Shown in pieces: positions 59,102 through 64,000 of a DNA stretch of 64,000 nucleotides (its first letter is position 1; each line of letters starts with the position of its first letter). The notes under the pieces were generated by a model that searched no databases, was not told the origin of the DNA, and saw only the letters and a list, made by a program, of their open reading frames with translations. The position numbers were made by a program, and so were the translations under genes. The DNA comes from Paramacrobiotus metropolitanus (lineage: Eukaryota > Tardigrada > Eutardigrada > Parachela > Macrobiotidae), in NCBI RefSeq assembly GCF_019649055.1, contig NW_026570244.1, forward strand, positions 1,240,001-1,304,000, written 5' to 3'.

Positions 59102-59319
59102 TGATTTTTATTGAGCGAAGCTCGCCATGGTACATAATGCGATTAAAGCTTATATGATGGTCTGAGAAATTATTATTGCCTCAGAAATAATTCAACGTGT
59201 CGACGATGGAGCCTCGAATGAAATGCACGCCTTGATACCGTTTCGTACAACTCAACTTTCATTTCATGCCAAGCAGCTGTCTCGTTTTGGACACTTTTGT
59301 TGGCGTCAGCCGTTAGCAA

Positions 59320-59952
59320 GTGACTGTCTCTACTCCACGCCGCCGGGTGGACGTCCGCCTGGGGGACCTCCGCCTGAACAGCTCCCGGGATAGTACCGCC
59401 ACTCTGAGCGTGGTGATGCGGGCCCTGGAGTTGGTCTTGGCGCCGGCATGTGCGTTAGCGTACAGCTCATGCTGGGCAGCTGGAGTTTTGGCGCGCGCTG
59501 CCGGCGGAGGACGCACGGCGCTATTGGGCGGTGACGAAGACGAGTTGGATGTGTTTGATGGCGGTGTGGGTTTGATGTTTTCAGCGTTCTACTTAACAAG
59601 CAAACTGATAGTAAGGAGTTGCACAATCGACTCACTGATGCAATGAAACTGCTGCCAGTGAAAAACTTGAACACAATTATAAAAACAAATAACAACAATT
59701 CAAAAACAAATTAAATAAAATTTAATGGCTGTAATGCCGATGGTTGCATTGCAGCAGACTGCCTGCCTGGCACCTGGTGCTGCAGTACGAGCTGGAGCAA
59801 GCGGATGTGGAGTGGCCGGTGCCGGCGATGCATCACAGCCCGGTGACGATGGCCGCTCTGGACAGCATATTCGGGCCAGCCACGGGAAAAAAAAGATGGA
59901 TAATGTGTATCTGTAATTCGCATTTATTGCATTTTCTGTTAACTCGGCAATG
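59320..59952 (+). pseudogene. Decayed F-box relative downstream of copy B (unit 2)
   Basis: Counterpart of 20,131-20,712, identical over the first piece. In the terminal-exon-like piece, a small change in the A-run (GGGAAAAAAAAGATGG) moves the stop, so the frame runs on to about 59,952 instead of stopping after TDG. Confidence 0.4.
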
Positions 59953-60274
59953 ATTTGCCCTAAATGTCAACACTTATTGCTGTCAGTAGACGCAGTACTC
60001 TTTACTGCAATATATGTGGGTCATGGCTCAGGAATAAGTTGTGTAAAGAAGCAGCGCGTACATCCGCAGCTTATCTTATGCAGCATAACGCTCTATGTAA
60101 TGACAAGAAGACACGGCAAAGTAGAGAGGCACACGTTGGGCCGCAGAAATCATTTGCCAGTTGAGGCTGCACAGGTCAAGGGAAAGGATCCATAGTCGAG
60201 CAGTGAGCAGCCGGATCACAAGCGCAAGTCACGGGCTAACCAGAGATTATACTGGTATCGCCGAGCGTCATCAT

Positions 60275-61096
60275 TTAGGAGGCCAGTCCCAGCAGGATGC
60301 CGCCGATGAATCCGCCGCTGAGGTAGGGACTAGGGACTGGTCCGCGCCAGCACCTTCATCTGCGCCCAACAAACATGTTGCGTCGGTGCATTCCGCACAT
60401 TCAACAGCTCAAATAAGTACCTTCTCCAGCCAGGGCCGGCCGCCGCGGCGCGCCGCCTGCTGCGCGTCCAGCTGCGCCAGACCGCGGCCGGCGCTCCGTG
60501 GTAGTCGCGCCGGAACTTGCTCCAGTCCACCGTCAGGTAGCCCAGATGCTCCGCGAACTAAACACAAAGTCACTTTGTGACATTCAACCAAAGACAAATA
60601 CAGTATGCCTAATCACTGTTGTTATGGCACATCGTTGCCCGTTGGTGCAACAGTTTCTGCACTGCATTATTACATCAGCATCAAATGGCAGTGACTTACG
60701 AGGACGACGATGAGACTGCTGCCCATGTTATAAATCACCGGTCGGCCGAATTTGTTAAAGAGGTAGCCGGACAGCCTGCATAGAACAGGTCAGATTTAAA
60801 GTAAACGTTAACCAGCAGCTACACGGCGTCTGTCGCGTGGCCTACCACCCCGTGGCGCCGCCCGCCGTGATCTGCTGCGCGCCACTAGCCGTGGCCAGGC
60901 TGTGCAGCGCGCGGTCCACCAGCGACAGCGGGCCCTCGCCCGCGGGAATCATGCTTATGCCTGCCAACGCCGTGGCTGTCGCTGTCAGCCGCGACTGACT
61001 GTCAGCGCTGCTCTGCCTTTCCGCAGGCCGCGACAGCGGGCTCCGGCTCATTTGTACAGAGTCGCTCGTTTCCCCGTTCTGCTGTTGGTGGCTCAT
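60275..61096 (-). pseudogene. FUN14-domain gene, unit 2 copy (broken)
   Basis: Exons on - correspond to those of unit 1: 61096-60846, 60775-60700, 60557-60421, 60359-60275. Exon 3 carries a 14-nt insertion (about 60,453-60,466, CCGCCTGCTGCGCG), which shifts the frame after AVWRSWTR. The shifted frame meets TGA two codons into the last exon. A second, 7-nt duplication (TAGGGAC, about 60,328-60,334) sits in the last exon. The two together sum to 21, but the stop intervenes, so the C-terminal GGFIGGILLGLAS is lost. The first two exons, including GGATGW and FGRPVIYNMGSS, are intact. Confidence 0.65.
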
Positions 61097-61427
61097 TTGC
61101 TGGCCGGAATCACTAAAGTCCAATCCACAATTCCACACCACAGCCACTCGTACCAAGCATGAAGCAGGCCAATTCAAATCAGCAAGTCTGCACAGAGGAC
61201 TTGGCTAACAGCAGTCAATACTTGACACACGAAACGAAGATCACATCGTGTAAAACACCATGGATTAACATGTTTCTCAGTTCTTCTTTAACTGCCCACA
61301 ACACAAACAGGAGAAACCCAACGACTTCACCCGTCAACTTTTGTACAAGAACAAGAGAATGCACAATATTCAGCAAAAACTGAAAATCACTGTACAGTAT
61401 CAATTTGTTGAAAATAATGGAATAGAC

Positions 61428-61468
61428 TGTACATTCTAAAATGATTATTAATCATTTTAGAATGTACA
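61428..61468. repeat. Perfect 18-bp-arm hairpin (unit 2)
   Basis: Identical to the hairpin at 22,216-22,256. Confidence 0.6.
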
Positions 61469-62010
61469 TGTCGCCCACCCGATGCGGTACCCATTGTCGA
61501 ATGAATCGCCCACAAGCCACCCACCTTGGCCCCCGGCCACGTGAACGGCCACGTTAACAGCTGATAATATAATTATCTAAAGGGTTTTTATTGGGCAAAG
61601 GCCATCAATGTAACAAAAAGTGCATTCGCGTAGTACTACTTAAAATGATAGAAATTTAAACGTTATAATTATCTTATGTATAATACTCGTACACGTACGA
61701 CTACTTTAAAGTTTGAATATCACGTCGTGTCGAAGTATGTCGCTGATCGTTATGCCACGTGATTTACACCGTTTCACACCTTTTTGTCCAACTTTGTACA
61801 GAAACCAGCTCAGCGCACTGTATGTGCTTCCTAAATACTGTATCAGTCTGTATGAACCATTGTGCAGGAACTAAATTTCACAGTTTACAGCCGACCGTAA
61901 GAACTATCTTTCAGAAAAATTAAAACATCCCAACGCAATTCCCCCAGGCCAGGGAGATGAGATCATTGTTAACTGCCACGCGGCAATGACGGCCTAGCCG
62001 CTCTCCTGCG

Positions 62011-63251
62011 TCACATCACCGCGGGGCGTTTCAACTTCATCACGACACCGCCAGATGACAAGGGCCGGCAGTCGGCATACGGGCCGGTCTTGGGCAGTCG
62101 ACACGCCATCAGCGACCAGCTGTCCGTCTCTTCGTCGTACACTTCGATGCTGCTGGCCCGCTGCCGCCCCACTCCTTCTTCATCCCCACCAATGACATAC
62201 ACTTCCCCACCCACGCATGCGAGACCGGGAGAAGTGCGGCTTCTGGTCAGGTTAGCTGTAAAGCACCCAGCGATACAGAACAGCACCCAGCGGTACATGT
62301 ACATCTGTAGTGTAACTGTGTAAGTACTCGTACAAAGGCTGTACGAGTATCTCGTGAAATGGAAAATGGCCTATGGCTCATGTGCCGTAGCAGCGGTATT
62401 GTTGTTGCCCGTTATGGTTGCCATGTCTAGTGTTTATTTGGTCGTTTGCTGCTGTCCCGAGCGGACATAATACCAGATTATGCCGTTCGTTCAATACAAT
62501 ACAACATCCACCGTCACGCATCGACGGACCGGCAGTACGCCAATCAGCACTGGAAAGGATGGTATCACACTGACCCTTTCGCATCCACCGATCGCTGGCG
62601 CAGTCATACGCATCGACGCGCACCCAAAACAGATCCTCCAGAAGTACCTAAACCACAATTTCTACAAGAGACCATTTGGCTATTCTGTTGTACTTGTCAC
62701 TAGTTACGAATTCCGCAGTGCGCACCCAGAACAAAGATCAACCCGTTGGGAGCTGCGCAGGCAACAGGAGGGTCGAAGGACCAGTGTCTGGTCGGCATGT
62801 CGTGCAGTTTGGTCCAGGTGTCGGTTGCGGGGTCGTACGAGAAAGAACAGCCACGCTCTTCCGGGCTACCACCGCCAAACAGAAACAACCGACCGCCACA
62901 GGCCACCATCACCGCGCCGGACAGACCCAGAGGGAGGGGGGCCACGGCGCTCCAGGCATTGCAGAGGGGATCGTAGGCCTCCACGGACGTCAGCGGGTCG
63001 CCTTCTGCAACCAGCAGAGAGTAGTCCCCAGCGGCATAAACACGACCGTTCAGCGCGGCCAGGCTTTCTTCCCCGCGCTGCGTCAGCATGGGGGCCACCT
63101 CGCGCCATTGTCTCGCAGGCCCAGGTAGCCACGGTCTCGCTGGAGTCGATGGCGGCCAGCGCTGTGGACAAGCATGATCGTGCTGGCGTCCAACAGCACG
63201 ACGTGCTGGCAGTCTTTGGGCGTGGGCACGGGCAGACGATTCAGGCGCCAC
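62011..63251 (-). pseudogene. Kelch-repeat gene, unit 2 copy (one-base deletion)
   Basis: Counterpart of 22,743-23,975. The last blade is intact here: LACVGGEVYVIGGDEEGVG, then SSIEVYDEETDSWSLMACRL, ending KLKRPAVM. The first exon has lost one base near 63,109 (CCATTGTCTCG against CCATTCGTCTCG), separating the frame with HVVLLDASTIMLVHS from the blades WREVAPML, LAALNGRVYAAGD and following. In one blade the usual GG is GD (YAAGD). As in unit 1, no BTB/BACK part is visible. So each copy is broken where the other is whole. Confidence 0.6.
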
Positions 63252-63469
63252 ACGGCCGTTGTCGAGGGTCAGAAAGCGTTCACGCTGCCGCGGTACTTGC
63301 CACTAGCCCAGCAAAGGATCACTTCCTGCGCTGATAATCAAATCAACAAAACAGCCGTTATTTCATCAACAGCAAAGCTTTATTATACCTATTTCCGTTA
63401 TCTACAAACTGGCGTACAATGCATACGCGCGGTAATACATATCATTCAACAAAGGAACTTTCCGCTTGT

Positions 63470-64000
63470 ACTTAATTCCCAAGCTTGGAAACAAATCATG
63501 CACAAGACTGACAAGGGGCCACTTAAGGAAAATGACCCGGTACATAGCGTCAAAAATGCGACACATACTTGTACACTAAAACTTTCGCTTTCGCGCACTC
63601 CGAATCACTTTTTCGTAATACTTTACATCATTCTAAAGCTAAATAATTTGTATACATTGTTCTGAAAACCGTTTGCGCGCGCAACATCCAGTTGCCGAGA
63701 TATGCCGTACTAAACTTGGAGAAATTAAATTTGCCGTACTAAATTTGCATTGTTGTGTACCAAAAGTCTGGTTATCACCCGATCTTCTTGAAACTGTGCA
63801 GTAAAAGACACATAGCCATGAAGTCGAAAGTGAACCAATTTCAGGTTGATAGCATTTTTTTCCGATTTTAAAATGAATTTCAAAAATTTTAAAATTCATT
63901 TTGAAATTATGGGAAAATGATATGAACCTCAAATTGGTTCACTTTCGATCGTGGCTGTGTGTGTTTTGCAGCAAAGTTTCAAAAAGATCTGGGTAATAAC
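63470..64000. repeat. Reversed copy of the palindromic repeat complex at unit 2 breakpoint
   Basis: Reading in reverse, this matches 38,325-38,800: CCGGTACATAGCGTCAAAAA, then the GCGCGCGCAACATCC block, then a palindrome (about 63,785-63,990) centred on TTTTAAAATGAATTT. The alignment with unit 1 ends at 63,469, directly before it. Confidence 0.6.

Noticed and set aside
1-64000. tRNA and rRNA genes
   Set aside because: I saw no cloverleaf A/B-box pairs or rRNA core motifs by eye; a tRNAscan or Rfam run would be decisive.

Overview
The window is eukaryotic nuclear DNA. Its genes are split by GT-AG introns that keep reading phase, and it carries LINE and Ty3/gypsy debris, MITE-like repeats and long AT-rich introns. 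I associate the F-box family found here with tardigrade predicted proteins (Hypsibius/Ramazzottius type), but that is from memory and untested, so treat 'tardigrade' as a lead and 'small ecdysozoan-like invertebrate' as the safer statement.

Layout. Two copies of a unit of at least 24 kb lie head to tail: unit 1 at about 1-24,192 (its left end is outside the window) and unit 2 at about 37,270 or 39,705 to 63,469. Each unit carries, left to right: (a) a six-exon F-box gene on + (copy A at 1-3,846 and 37,277-44,228); (b) a decayed F-box relative on +; (c) an intron- and repeat-rich stretch; (d) a second six-exon F-box gene on + (10,332-19,686 and 49,510-58,875); (e) another decayed F-box relative; (f) a four-exon FUN14-domain gene on -; (g) a Kelch-repeat gene on -. 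The right half of the unit (about 15-24 kb against 54-63 kb) is nearly identical between copies; the left half is clearly more diverged.

The copies differ by mobile-element insertions whose empty sites can be read in the partner. Unit 1 alone has a 1,015-bp terminal-inverted-repeat element encoding a Ulp1/C48-like protein with a 9-bp target duplication, a 294-bp 5'-truncated LINE tail with an 11-bp target duplication, and a 422-bp MITE-like element. Unit 2 alone has a LINE reverse-transcriptase fragment in an F-box intron and another small TIR element. Coding indels are scattered too: the FUN14 gene and the second F-box gene look intact only in unit 1, and the two Kelch copies are broken at different places. 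An uncollapsed-haplotype assembly artefact must be excluded before calling this a true tandem duplication.

Between the units (about 24.2-37.2 kb) lies a composite insertion. It holds a compact run of intronless ORFs on the - strand that I cannot assign (26.6-32.6 kb), a candidate LTR, a 5'-truncated Ty3/gypsy (Mag-like) pol, a near-perfect hairpin MITE at the pol truncation point, and a LINE C-terminal fragment. The strongest candidates for something undescribed are the C48-protease TIR element, the unassigned multi-ORF block, and the F-box family with its unusual N-terminal half.
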